64,000 bases of DNA from Paraburkholderia antibiotica. Its GTDB lineage: Bacteria > Pseudomonadota > Gammaproteobacteria > Burkholderiales > Burkholderiaceae. The stretch is from the NCBI RefSeq assembly GCF_012927125.1, contig NZ_JABBFZ010000010.1:62001-126000 (forward strand), read 5' to 3'. The position numbers and the translations under genes were made by a program. The notes under the pieces were generated by a model. The model did no database searches, was not told the DNA's origin, and saw only the letters and a list, made by a program, of their open reading frames with translations. Shown piece after piece: positions 33,247-41,792 of the stretch (position 1 is the stretch's first letter; every line of letters starts with the position of its first letter).

Positions 33247-34320
33247 TCAACACGAAGGCGAACGCGAAGGCGTGTGCGCGGGTGGTCGAGGCGCGGCGGT
33301 CGAGGCACGCACCACCAGTTTTGGCTCGGACGAAATCCGCATCGGCACGGGAATCGGTTCGTCGCGCGCGCCGCGTCCGGCCTGCCCATACGACGACTCG
33401 ATCAACTCGCGCAGCAACTCGACGGCGAGCCCGGCCACTTCGACGGTCGGCACGGCGACCGTGGTCAGCGCGGGCCGCGATTCGCGCGCGAGTTCGATGT
33501 CGGTGATGCCGATCACGGACAGATCGTCGGGCACGCGCAGGCCGAGATCCGCGGCCGCGTGCATCGCGCCGAGCGCGGGCAGGTCGTTGGTCGAGAAGAT
33601 CGCGGTCAGTTGCGGATCGGCTTCGAGCATCGCGCGGGCCGCGACGTAGCCGCCATGAATCGTATCGACCGCATGCCGCACGCGATTCTTCGTCACGCCG
33701 GCCGCGCGCAGCGCGTCGACGAAACCCTCGTAGCGCGCCGCGTGAATGCCCGACGCCTTGCTGCCGACGATCGCGCCCATGCGCCGATGCCCGAGTTCGA
33801 GCAGATGCTGGCCGGCCAGTTCGCCGGCGAGCCGAAAATCGACCGCGACGCAGGGCAGTCCAGGCGGCTCGGCGGGCCGCTCCCACATACACAGCACGAC
33901 CGGCGTGCCGCGTGCTTCGGTGGCGCGCAGATCGACGAAATCGAGGTTCGCGTTGGTCACGAGTACGCCTTCGGACAGCGTGCCCGCGATCTGGTCGAGG
34001 TAGGCACGGCCGGTCAGCGGGTCTTCGTTAGTATTGCAGATGATCACGAAGTGGCCGCTGGTGCGCGCCGCGCGTTCGACCGCGAGCGCGAACTCCGGAT
34101 AGAACGGGTTGGCGATGCTCGACACCATCAACGCGAGCGTCGGCGCACGGCCTTCGGCGAGCGCGCGCGCGGCGAGGTGCGGCCGGTAGCCGAGCGCTTC
34201 GACCGCGTCGAGCACGCGCTGCCGGGTCGTCGCGCCGACGCGGCCGCGATTGCGCAATACGTTGGACACGGTGGCCGGCGTCACGCCGGCATGACGCGCG
34301 ACTTCGCTGAGAGTGGGCAT
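33247..34320 (-). CDS. LacI-family regulator of the galactoside cluster
   Basis: A 357-residue repressor with an N-terminal HTH (MPTLSEVARHAGVTPATVS, hinge helix HLAARALAEG) and a periplasmic-binding-like ligand domain (LALMVSSIANPFYPEF, VSVIGITDIE-like region). It is divergent from the ABC ATPase at 34514, with a perfect palindromic operator between them, so it very likely represses the ABC/GH42 operon until a galactoside-derived inducer binds. The C-terminal 25 residues are a low-complexity Pro/Ala/Ser tail beyond the usual family length. Confidence 0.9.
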   Translation of the reverse strand: MPTLSEVARHAGVTPATVSNVLRNRGRVGATTRQRVLDAVEALGYRPHLAARALAEGRAPTLALMVSSIANPFYPEFALAVERAARTSGHFVIICNTNEDPLTGRAYLDQIAGTLSEGVLVTNANLDFVDLRATEARGTPVVLCMWERPAEPPGLPCVAVDFRLAGELAGQHLLELGHRRMGAIVGSKASGIHAARYEGFVDALRAAGVTKNRVRHAVDTIHGGYVAARAMLEADPQLTAIFSTNDLPALGAMHAAADLGLRVPDDLSVIGITDIELARESRPALTTVAVPTVEVAGLAVELLRELIESSYGQAGRGARDEPIPVPMRISSEPKLVVRASTAAPRPPAHTPSRSPSC

Positions 34321-34460
34321 GGTGCTTTCAGTATTTGGGATGGTTGCCCGACATTTGCATCACGGCGCGAGGCACGGCAACATCTGTCGTCAAACCAACG
34401 TATAAACGATATCGGAGACAGACCGACCGATCGCTTGCGATCGATTTTTTCGGTCTCGCT

Positions 34461-34476
34461 GATTAAGCGCTTAATC
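34461..34476. promoter_or_regulatory. LacI-type operator
   Basis: GATTAAGCGCTTAATC is a perfect 16-bp palindrome with a central CG, the form typical of LacI-family operators. It lies 38 bases before the start of the ABC ATPase gene and 141 bases before the divergent LacI gene, well placed to control both. Confidence 0.8.
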
Positions 34477-34513
34477 TCCGACTTCGGGCCGATTAAATCA
34501 CGGAGTCGATGCA

Positions 34514-35683
34514 ATGGCGAGCATTTCGTTACGAGGCGTGCAAAAAGCGTATGGCGACGGGGCCGCGGTGATCCGCAACGTCGATCTCGACATCGGCGAG
34601 AACGAGTTCTGCGTATTCCTCGGGCCGTCCGGCTGTGGCAAGTCCACGTTGCTGCGCATGATCGCCGGACTCGAGGACGTGACGGACGGCGACCTGTCGA
34701 TCGGCGGGCGCATCGTCAACGACGTACCGGCCGCGCAGCGCGGCGTCGCGATGGTGTTCCAGAGCTACGCGCTGTTTCCGCACATGACCGTGTTCGAGAA
34801 CATGGCGTTCGGCCTGAAGCTCGCAAAAACCCCGAAGGACGAAATCGATCGCAAGGTGCGCGAGGCCGCGCGCATTCTGCAACTCGAGGCGCTGCTCGAG
34901 CGCAGGCCGAAGGCGCTCTCGGGCGGACAGCGGCAACGTGTTGCGATCGGCCGCGCGATCGTGCGCGAGCCCGGCGTGTTTCTGTTCGACGAACCGTTGT
35001 CGAATCTCGATGCGACGCTGCGCGGACAAACGCGCGTCGAAATCGCGCGCTTGCACAAGCAGTTCGCGAAGGCGAGCGTGGTCTACGTGACGCACGATCA
35101 GATTGAAGCGATGACGCTCGCCGACAAGATCGTGCTGCTGCATTCAGGCAAGGACACCGAGCGCTACGGCAGCATCGCGCAAATCGGCGCGCCGCTCGAG
35201 TTGTATCACCGCCCGAAAAGTCGTTTCGTGGCCGGCTTCATCGGCTCGCCGCGGATGAATTTCCTGCCGGGCAAAGTCGCTGCGCTCGACCCGCAAGGCG
35301 TGCTGGTCACGCTCGATCACACCGGCGAAACCGTGCGCGTGCCGGTCAGCGGCGCGGGTCTGCAAACGGCGCAGCCGGTCACGCTCGGCGTGCGTCCCGA
35401 ACATCTGGAGTTCGCCGACGATGCACCGGCCACCGCTTCCGCCGGCACCGCCACGGACAGCGTGCTCACGCGCACCGTCTCGCTCGTCGAGCAACTCGGC
35501 GAGCACAGCTACGTACACCTCGATCAGCCCGGCGGCGCCGTGCTGATCGCGAAGGCGCCGGGCGTCACGCGGCTGGTGCCTGGCGCGCACGCGAGCCTGC
35601 GCGTGCCGTCGGCCGCCTGCCATCTGTTTACCGAGGACGGTTTCGCGGCGGCGTCGCTCGAATCCGTCGCACATTACGCTTGA
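34514..35683 (+). CDS. MalK/UgpC-type sugar ABC transporter ATPase
   Basis: A 389-residue CUT1-family ATPase: Walker A GPSGCGKST, Q-loop VFQSYALFPHMT, signature LSGGQRQR, Walker B VFLFDEPLSNLD, and a C-terminal TOBE regulatory domain (TLGVRPEHLEF). It energises the two permeases at 39135 and 40102. GGAG lies 8 bases before the ATG. It is the first gene of a five-gene operon; the ATPase being first and separated from the permeases by the beta-galactosidase is a slightly unusual order. Confidence 0.92.
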   Translation: MASISLRGVQKAYGDGAAVIRNVDLDIGENEFCVFLGPSGCGKSTLLRMIAGLEDVTDGDLSIGGRIVNDVPAAQRGVAMVFQSYALFPHMTVFENMAFGLKLAKTPKDEIDRKVREAARILQLEALLERRPKALSGGQRQRVAIGRAIVREPGVFLFDEPLSNLDATLRGQTRVEIARLHKQFAKASVVYVTHDQIEAMTLADKIVLLHSGKDTERYGSIAQIGAPLELYHRPKSRFVAGFIGSPRMNFLPGKVAALDPQGVLVTLDHTGETVRVPVSGAGLQTAQPVTLGVRPEHLEFADDAPATASAGTATDSVLTRTVSLVEQLGEHSYVHLDQPGGAVLIAKAPGVTRLVPGAHASLRVPSAACHLFTEDGFAAASLESVAHYA

Positions 35684-35702
35684 AGAACATTGGGGACTGA
35701 GG

Positions 35703-37676
35703 ATGCGTGTTGGAGTCTGCTATTACCCGGAACACTGGCCGGAATCGATGTGGGAAGACGACGCGCGCCGCATGAAGGCGCTCGGCATCGAACAGGTTCG
35801 GATTGCTGAATTTGCGTGGAGCCGCATCGAGCCGACGCCGGGCGAATACGATTGGGGCTGGCTCGATCGCGCGGTCGACGTGCTCGGCGCGGCGGGGCTG
35901 CAGGTTGTGATGTGCACGCCGACCGCGACGCCGCCGAAGTGGCTGATCGATCGTCACCCGGACATCCTGCCGGTCGGCGCCGACGGTCGCCCGCGCGCGT
36001 TCGGTTCGCGGCGCCACTATGACTTTTCGTCGCCCGCGTATTTCGAGGCGTCGCGGCGCATCTGCACGGCGGTGGCCGAGCGCTACGGCAAGCATCCGGC
36101 CGTCGCGTACTGGCAGACCGACAACGAATTCGGCTGCCATCACACGGTGGTCAGCTATTCGCCGGCCGCGCTCACGCGTTTTCGCGAGTGGCTCAAGGCG
36201 CGTTATCGCACGATCAACGCATTGAACGACGCGTGGGGCACGGTGTTCTGGAGCATGGAGTACCGCAGCTTCGACGAGATCGACGCTCCGGTCGCGACCG
36301 TGACCGAAGCACATCCGTCGCACCGGCTCGACTACCGGCGCTTCGCATCCGATGAAGTCGCGCGCTACAACCGCATGCAGGTCGAGATCATTCGCGCGCA
36401 TTCGCCGGGCCGTCCGGTCGCGCACAACTTCATGCAGCTGTTCACCGAGTTCGATCACTACAAGGTCGCGGCCGATCTCGACGTGGCGACGTGGGACAGC
36501 TATCCGCTCGGCGCGCTCGAAGAGCAATGGTTCGCGCCCGACATCAAGGCGCGCTGGCTGCGCAGCGGTCATCCGGATTTCGCGTCGTTCAATCACGACG
36601 TGTATCGCGGCATGTCGAAGCTGCCGTTCTGGGTGATGGAGCAGCAGCCGGGGCCGGTGAACTGGGCGCAATGGAATCCGGCGCCGCTGCCGGGCATGGT
36701 GCGCTTGTGGAGCTGGGAGGCGTTCGCGCATGGCGCGGGCTGCGTGTCGTATTTCCGCTGGCGTCAGGCGCCGTTCGCGCAGGAGCAGATGCATGCGGGC
36801 CTCAATACGCCCGATAACCGGCTCGACGTGGGCGGCCAGGAAGCGTCGCAAGTGGTCGACGAAATCCGCACGGTGCTGGCCGCGAATGCCGACGCTAATG
36901 CGACGATCCGCTCGAAAGTCGCACTTGTCTACGACTATGAAGCGAAGTGGCTGTTCGAGATTCATCCGCAGGGCGCGGACTTTCACTATCCGCGTTTCAC
37001 GTTCGAGTACTACTCGGCCTTGCGCGCGCTCGGACTCGACGTCGACGTCGTGCCGGTCGATGCATCCTTCGACGGTTACAGCCTGATCGTCGTGCCGCCG
37101 CTGCCGGTGGCGCCGGACGATTTTGCCGCGCGGCTCGCCCGTTCGGGCGCACAGGTGGTGCTCGGTCCGCGCACCGGTTCGAAGACGCGCGATCTGCGGA
37201 TTCCGGCCAATCTGCCGCCGGGCGCGTTGAGTTCGGTGCTGCCGTTGCGCGTGTGGCGCGTCGAATCGATGCGGCCGAACGTGACGGAAGCGGTGACGCT
37301 CGACGATCAAAGCGGGGCTGAAGGCGTCGCGCGTCACTGGCGCGATTTCATCGACAGCGATGCCGCGACCGCGCTCGACGTGCGCGCGCGCTTCGCGGAC
37401 GGCCATCCCGCCTACGTGCGAAGCGGTGCGTTCCACTATCTGGCCAGCCTGTTCGACGACGCATTGACGGTGCGCCTGTTCGCGCGGATCGCTGCGGAAG
37501 CGGGCGTGACAACCGAGGCGCTGGGCGATAGCGTGCGCATCAGTCGGCGCGGCGCGCTGACCTATGTATTCAATTACGGCGCCGATCCGTACACGCTCGA
37601 TAACGTTGCCGACAACGCGTTCGTGGTTGGTTCGCGCGAGGTGGCGCCGCAAGGCGTTTCGATCTACCGTTCGTGA
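35703..37676 (+). CDS. Beta-galactosidase, GH42
   Basis: A 657-residue cytoplasmic glycoside hydrolase family 42 enzyme hydrolysing terminal beta-galactosides. MRVGVCYYPEHWPES is the family N-terminus. The acid/base is E142 (QTDNEFGCH) and the nucleophile E313 (WVMEQQPG). A three-domain layout is visible: TIM barrel (1-390), a glutamine-amidotransferase-like trimerisation domain (about 395-590) and a small C-terminal beta domain. There is no signal peptide, so the substrate is imported first, consistent with the flanking ABC transporter genes. It starts 19 bases after the ATPase gene. Confidence 0.93.
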   Translation: MRVGVCYYPEHWPESMWEDDARRMKALGIEQVRIAEFAWSRIEPTPGEYDWGWLDRAVDVLGAAGLQVVMCTPTATPPKWLIDRHPDILPVGADGRPRAFGSRRHYDFSSPAYFEASRRICTAVAERYGKHPAVAYWQTDNEFGCHHTVVSYSPAALTRFREWLKARYRTINALNDAWGTVFWSMEYRSFDEIDAPVATVTEAHPSHRLDYRRFASDEVARYNRMQVEIIRAHSPGRPVAHNFMQLFTEFDHYKVAADLDVATWDSYPLGALEEQWFAPDIKARWLRSGHPDFASFNHDVYRGMSKLPFWVMEQQPGPVNWAQWNPAPLPGMVRLWSWEAFAHGAGCVSYFRWRQAPFAQEQMHAGLNTPDNRLDVGGQEASQVVDEIRTVLAANADANATIRSKVALVYDYEAKWLFEIHPQGADFHYPRFTFEYYSALRALGLDVDVVPVDASFDGYSLIVVPPLPVAPDDFAARLARSGAQVVLGPRTGSKTRDLRIPANLPPGALSSVLPLRVWRVESMRPNVTEAVTLDDQSGAEGVARHWRDFIDSDAATALDVRARFADGHPAYVRSGAFHYLASLFDDALTVRLFARIAAEAGVTTEALGDSVRISRRGALTYVFNYGADPYTLDNVADNAFVVGSREVAPQGVSIYRS

Positions 37677-37753
37677 CGCAGGTCCAGCCGCAGCAATTTC
37701 CACGCAGTAACGACAACGACGTATATAACCGGGAAATATAGGAGACAGTCAGA

Positions 37754-39007
37754 ATGAAACTGAAACCACGCAAGATTCTGTTGGCGCTCGCGCTGGCCGC
37801 GGTCGCCGCGGGGACGTCCGTCGTCAGCACCGCGCAGGCGGGCACGCTCGCGCTGAACATCGCCTACAAGGGCGCAAGCCAGCGCGCGGTGTGGCAGCAG
37901 GTGGTCGACGAGTTCAAGAAGGCGCATCCCGGGATCGACGTGAAGGTGTCGTTCATCGACGAAGAAGCCTACAAGGTGCAGTTGCCGGGCTGGCTTTCGA
38001 CTGTCGCGCCCGACGTGGTCAACTGGCACGACGGCGAACGGATGGCGTATTACGCGCAGCGCGGCCTGTTCGAGGATCTGAGCGGCGACTGGCAGAAGAA
38101 CGGCTGGAACGACATGTATGCGTCGACGAAAGAGGCGTCGTCGTATAAGGGCAAGCAGTATGCGGCGCCGACTGTGTACTACTCGTGGGGGATGTTCTAT
38201 CGCAAGGATCTGTTCGAGAAGGCCGGCATCAAGGGCGAGCCGAAAACGTGGGACGAGTTTCTCGATGCCGCGAAGAAGCTGAAAGCCGCGGGCATTACGC
38301 CGATCGCAGTGGCGGGCCGCGATGCGTGGACGCTCGCGGGCTGGTTCGATTATCTCGATCTGCGCCTGAACGGCAATGCGTTCCATCAGAAACTGATGGC
38401 CGGCGAGATTCCGTACACCGATCCGCGCGTGAAGAAGGTCTATACGACGTGGAAGCAGCTGATCGACGACGGCTACTTCATCAATAATTCGCTGTCCTAC
38501 GATCTCGACGCGGTCCAGCCGTTCCTGTTCCAGGGCAAGGCCGGCATGATGCTGATGGGCACGTTCATCACGGCCGGCTTTCCGCAGAACGTGAAGCCGC
38601 AGATGGGCTACTTCCAGTTCCCGATCATCGACCCGAAGGTGCCGACCGCCGAGGATGGGCCGGTCGAATCGCTGCATATCCCGTCGAAAGCGAAGAACAA
38701 GGCAGACGCTCACACGTTCCTCGCATTCGTCGAGACGCCGGAGATCGGCGCGCAACTGGCGAAGGGGCTCGGCTCGCTGTCGGCGAACAGCAAATCGGCG
38801 GAACCCGACGATCCGATCTCGAAGATCGGCTTCCAGATCCTGTCGAATACGAAGGGCGGTATCGCGCAGTTCTACGATCGCGACATGACCAAGGAGATGG
38901 CCGACGAAGGGATGAAGGGGATGCAGCAGTTCATGTCCGATCCGTCGAAGATCGACGATATCCTCGCGCAGCTCGAGCAGACACGTCAGCGTATCTACAA
39001 GAAGTGA
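37754..39007 (+). CDS. Extracellular sugar-binding protein (family 1)
   Basis: A 417-residue periplasmic binding protein of the CUT1 type. The signal peptide ends near STAQA-GTLAL; the mature protein shows VWQQVVDEFKKAHPGI, DVVNWHDGERMAYYA and TWDEFLDAAKKLKAAG, typical of maltose/galactoside-binding proteins. TAGGAG sits 10 bases before the ATG. Ligand is inferred as a galactose-containing oligosaccharide from the GH42 gene directly upstream. Confidence 0.9.
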   Translation: MKLKPRKILLALALAAVAAGTSVVSTAQAGTLALNIAYKGASQRAVWQQVVDEFKKAHPGIDVKVSFIDEEAYKVQLPGWLSTVAPDVVNWHDGERMAYYAQRGLFEDLSGDWQKNGWNDMYASTKEASSYKGKQYAAPTVYYSWGMFYRKDLFEKAGIKGEPKTWDEFLDAAKKLKAAGITPIAVAGRDAWTLAGWFDYLDLRLNGNAFHQKLMAGEIPYTDPRVKKVYTTWKQLIDDGYFINNSLSYDLDAVQPFLFQGKAGMMLMGTFITAGFPQNVKPQMGYFQFPIIDPKVPTAEDGPVESLHIPSKAKNKADAHTFLAFVETPEIGAQLAKGLGSLSANSKSAEPDDPISKIGFQILSNTKGGIAQFYDRDMTKEMADEGMKGMQQFMSDPSKIDDILAQLEQTRQRIYKK

Positions 39008-39134
39008 GGGCGTCGTTGTCGGTAAGCTTGTAGATAAGCGGTAGATGAGCGACGGCGGCCGCGAGGCCGCTGTCCATCGCGCCAGTTCGTGTTTCATCGC
39101 ATTGGATTTGATTGACCGGATCGGGAGATTGATC

Positions 39135-40091
39135 GTGTCGCATTCCGTCAGCCGTCATAGCGTCGGCGGTCCTGTTGAACCCGGCGGATCGGGTGCGCTG
39201 CCAGGCGCGTCTGTCGCGCCGCGCCGGCGCGGTCCGACGCCGACCGCGCGGCGGCAGCGGCGCGCCGCGTTCCTGTTTCTCGCGCCGGCCTGCATCATGG
39301 TGGCCATCTACGTGGTGTGGCCGATTCTTTCGACGATCCGCCTGAGCTTTTTCAACTGGGACGGTATGACCGAGCCGAGCTTCATCGGTCTTGGCAACTA
39401 CATCGAACTGTTCCAGACACCGACGTTCTATACGGCGCTGAAGAACAACCTGATCTGGCTCGTGCTGTTTCTGCTCGCGCCGCCGATGGGGCTCGCCGTT
39501 GCGCTGTATCTGAACCAGGCGGTGGTGGGCATTCGCATCGTCAAGTCGCTGTTTTTCGCGCCGTTCGTGCTGTCGGGCGTCGTGGTCGGGCTGATCTTTT
39601 CGTGGTTCTACGACCCGACCTTCGGCCTGCTCGCGCTGATTCTCGGCCACGGCGTGCCGGTGCTCGGCGATCCGCGCTATGCGACGTTCGGCATCGTGTT
39701 CGCGGCGCTGTGGCCGCAAACGGCGTACTGCATGATTCTTTATCTGACCGGACTGACCGCGCTGAACGCCGAGCAGATCGAAGCCGCGCGCATGGAAGGC
39801 GCGTGCGGCTGGTCGATGCTGTGGCATGTGATCCTGCCGCAACTGCGGCCCACCACGTTCATGGCGATCGTCGTTACGATCATCGGTGCATTGCGCAGCT
39901 TCGATCTGATTTCGGTGATGACGGGCGGCGGCCCATTCGAAAGCTCGACCGTGCTCGCGTTCTTCATGTACGACCAGGCGGTGAAGTACTACAGAATCGG
40001 CTATTCCGCGGCGATCGCCGTGGTGCTGTTCGCGATCATGCTGGTCTATATCGTCTACCACCTGCGGCGGATGCTGCGCACCGAGCAATAA
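39135..40091 (+). CDS. Sugar ABC transporter permease (MalF-like)
   Basis: CUT1 permease with six TM segments; the coupling-helix motif is EAARMEGACGWSMLWHVILPQLRP. The start is judged to be the GTG at 39135 because GGGAG lies 7 bases before it; the ATG at 39045 would add 30 residues and has no ribosome site. From the GTG the protein has 318 residues. It pairs with the permease at 40102 to form the heterodimeric channel. Confidence 0.87.
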   Translation: MSHSVSRHSVGGPVEPGGSGALPGASVAPRRRGPTPTARRQRRAAFLFLAPACIMVAIYVVWPILSTIRLSFFNWDGMTEPSFIGLGNYIELFQTPTFYTALKNNLIWLVLFLLAPPMGLAVALYLNQAVVGIRIVKSLFFAPFVLSGVVVGLIFSWFYDPTFGLLALILGHGVPVLGDPRYATFGIVFAALWPQTAYCMILYLTGLTALNAEQIEAARMEGACGWSMLWHVILPQLRPTTFMAIVVTIIGALRSFDLISVMTGGGPFESSTVLAFFMYDQAVKYYRIGYSAAIAVVLFAIMLVYIVYHLRRMLRTEQ

Positions 40092-40101
40092 GGAGCCGCT
40101 G

Positions 40102-40953
40102 ATGTTTCCGATTCCGATCGACAAATGGAAGCCGGCCACGCGCCGCGTCTACAAACTGACGTTGCCGATTGCACTGCTGATCTGGCTGCTGCCGATGATC
40201 GCCGTGCTCGTCACGTCGGTGCGCTCGACCGAGGAGTTGAGCGAAGGCAATTACTGGGGATGGCCGCGGCACTTCGCGATGTTCGATAACTATCGCGAGG
40301 CCTTGACCACTTCGCCGATGCTGCATTACTTCTGGAATAGCGTGCTGATTACGGTGCCGTCGGTGGTGGGCTCGATCGCACTCGCGGCGATGGCGGGTTT
40401 TGCGCTGGCCATCTATCGCTTTCGCGGCAACTCGACTCTGTTCGCGACCTTCGTTGCGGGCAACTTCGTGCCGATCCAGGTGCTGATGATTCCGGTTCGC
40501 GATCTGTCGTTGCAACTCGGTCTGTTCAATACGGTGAGCGCGCTGATTCTGTTTCATGTGTCGTTTCAGACCGGCTTTTGCGCGCTGTTTCTGCGCAACT
40601 TCATCAAGCAGTTGCCGTTCGAACTGGTCGAGGCGGCGCGCATCGAAGGGGCAAACGAGTGGACGGTGTTCTTCAAAATCATCTTGCCGCTGATTCGTCC
40701 CGCGCTGGCGGCACTGACGATTCTCGTCTTCACGTTCGTATGGAACGACTATTTCTGGGCTTTGTGTCTGACCCAGGGCGACGATGCCGCGCCGATTACG
40801 GTGGGTGTGGCCGCGCTGAAAGGGCAGTGGACGACCGCGTGGAATCTGGTTTCGGCCGGATCGATTCTGGCGGCGTTGCCGTCGGTCGCGATGTTCTTCG
40901 CGATGCAGAAGCATTTCGTCGCGGGCCTGACGTTCGGGGCGACGAAGGGGTGA
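40102..40953 (+). CDS. Sugar ABC transporter permease (MalG-like)
   Basis: A 283-residue CUT1 permease, the second channel subunit. TM segments are clear, and the EAA loop reads EAARIEGANEWTVFFKIILPLIRP. AAGGAG lies 7 bases before the ATG, 10 bases after the preceding gene, showing translational proximity. It is the last gene of the operon and is followed by a strong terminator at 40997. Confidence 0.92.
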   Translation: MFPIPIDKWKPATRRVYKLTLPIALLIWLLPMIAVLVTSVRSTEELSEGNYWGWPRHFAMFDNYREALTTSPMLHYFWNSVLITVPSVVGSIALAAMAGFALAIYRFRGNSTLFATFVAGNFVPIQVLMIPVRDLSLQLGLFNTVSALILFHVSFQTGFCALFLRNFIKQLPFELVEAARIEGANEWTVFFKIILPLIRPALAALTILVFTFVWNDYFWALCLTQGDDAAPITVGVAALKGQWTTAWNLVSAGSILAALPSVAMFFAMQKHFVAGLTFGATKG

Positions 40954-40996
40954 TGCCGTTCGCGCTGTGATTTGTGATGCGCTGTAGAGAAGGGTT

Positions 40997-41047
40997 GCCC
41001 GTATAGACCGTATAGGCGGTTTATACGGGCTTTTTTTCGTGCTGGTT
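40997..41047 (+). terminator. Strong intrinsic terminator of the galactoside operon
   Basis: GCCCGTATA (40997-41005) pairs with TATACGGGC (41032-41040), directly followed by seven T residues (41041-41047); the long loop contains further pairing. The remaining 277 bases to 41324 show no gene or clear signal and mark the transition to AT-richer accessory DNA. Confidence 0.92.
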
Positions 41048-41324
41048 TTGAAATGACGCCTTCGAGCGGTTAAACGCTTCGATATGTGCGCGTGCACAGC
41101 AGGCTCGAAAATCGTGGCCCGTTCTCGAGACGAGTTGTGCTCGCCGATAGTGGATAGTGCCGCCGTCGTTTTACAGGCGCGTCTATCAGACAACTCCTTT
41201 TCAGGCACCTCAGTTGTCTTTTCGCACCTGTTGACACTAATTGACCACTCTGGAGAACCCCTCGAGATACCTTGTACAGGCTGGCAAATTAACCATGCCA
41301 GATGCATAAGACGAGGGGGTAAGC

Positions 41325-41792
41325 ATGGTGTCGCGGCAAGATATATTGAACCGCATTTATGCGCGTGTTGGAGTCGATAAGAACTACGGGAAAAACGGGA
41401 CGACTGGCGCAGTGACAGGCAAGGAAGAATGTCATCTTTGTCGCGTGACCTATTCGATATTCAAGCACTTCCCCGATGTGCGTAATGGGACGGTGATGAA
41501 CGTCGAAACGGGTAATCTCATCCCGATCTCTACAGTTCGCTCGTATTCATCCGGTCACGAGATGGCCGAGGCGATGGGCACCGCATCGGCGTGTCGATGC
41601 GAGGGCTTGCTTGGGCAACGGTTTATTTTGCTGGATGCGCGGGGGAACGTAGCGTGCAATACGTATTACACAATCCGGTTGCCTGATAATCGTCTAATAC
41701 ACGGCACGACCGATGCCGAGGGGCGAACCCGACGATATCGGGCTAGGCACGCACAGTCTGTTCGAATCTATCTTGGGCACAGGGAGGCTTGA
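41325..41792 (+). CDS. Cys-motif protein with C-terminal transthyretin-like domain
   Basis: A 155-residue protein with two parts. The N-terminal two thirds holds C36-x2-C39 (EECHLCR) and C90-x-C92 (SACRCEG), a possible metal site. The C-terminal part (98-153; FILLDARGNV, YTIRLPDNRLIHGTTDAEGRTRR) resembles the transthyretin-like extensions found at the ends of type VI secretion VgrG/PAAR proteins and their cargo in Burkholderia (from family knowledge). No signal peptide is present. Its stop overlaps the lysozyme start (TGATG at 41790-41794), so the two are translationally coupled. Likely role: a loading or delivery partner of the downstream muramidase (inference). GC is lower than in the flanking sugar operons. 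Confidence 0.6.
   Translation: MVSRQDILNRIYARVGVDKNYGKNGTTGAVTGKEECHLCRVTYSIFKHFPDVRNGTVMNVETGNLIPISTVRSYSSGHEMAEAMGTASACRCEGLLGQRFILLDARGNVACNTYYTIRLPDNRLIHGTTDAEGRTRRYRARHAQSVRIYLGHREA

Noticed and set aside
41325..41792. PAAR-domain spike protein
   Set aside because: The PAAR repeat motifs are absent; only the transthyretin-like tail resembles spike-associated proteins.
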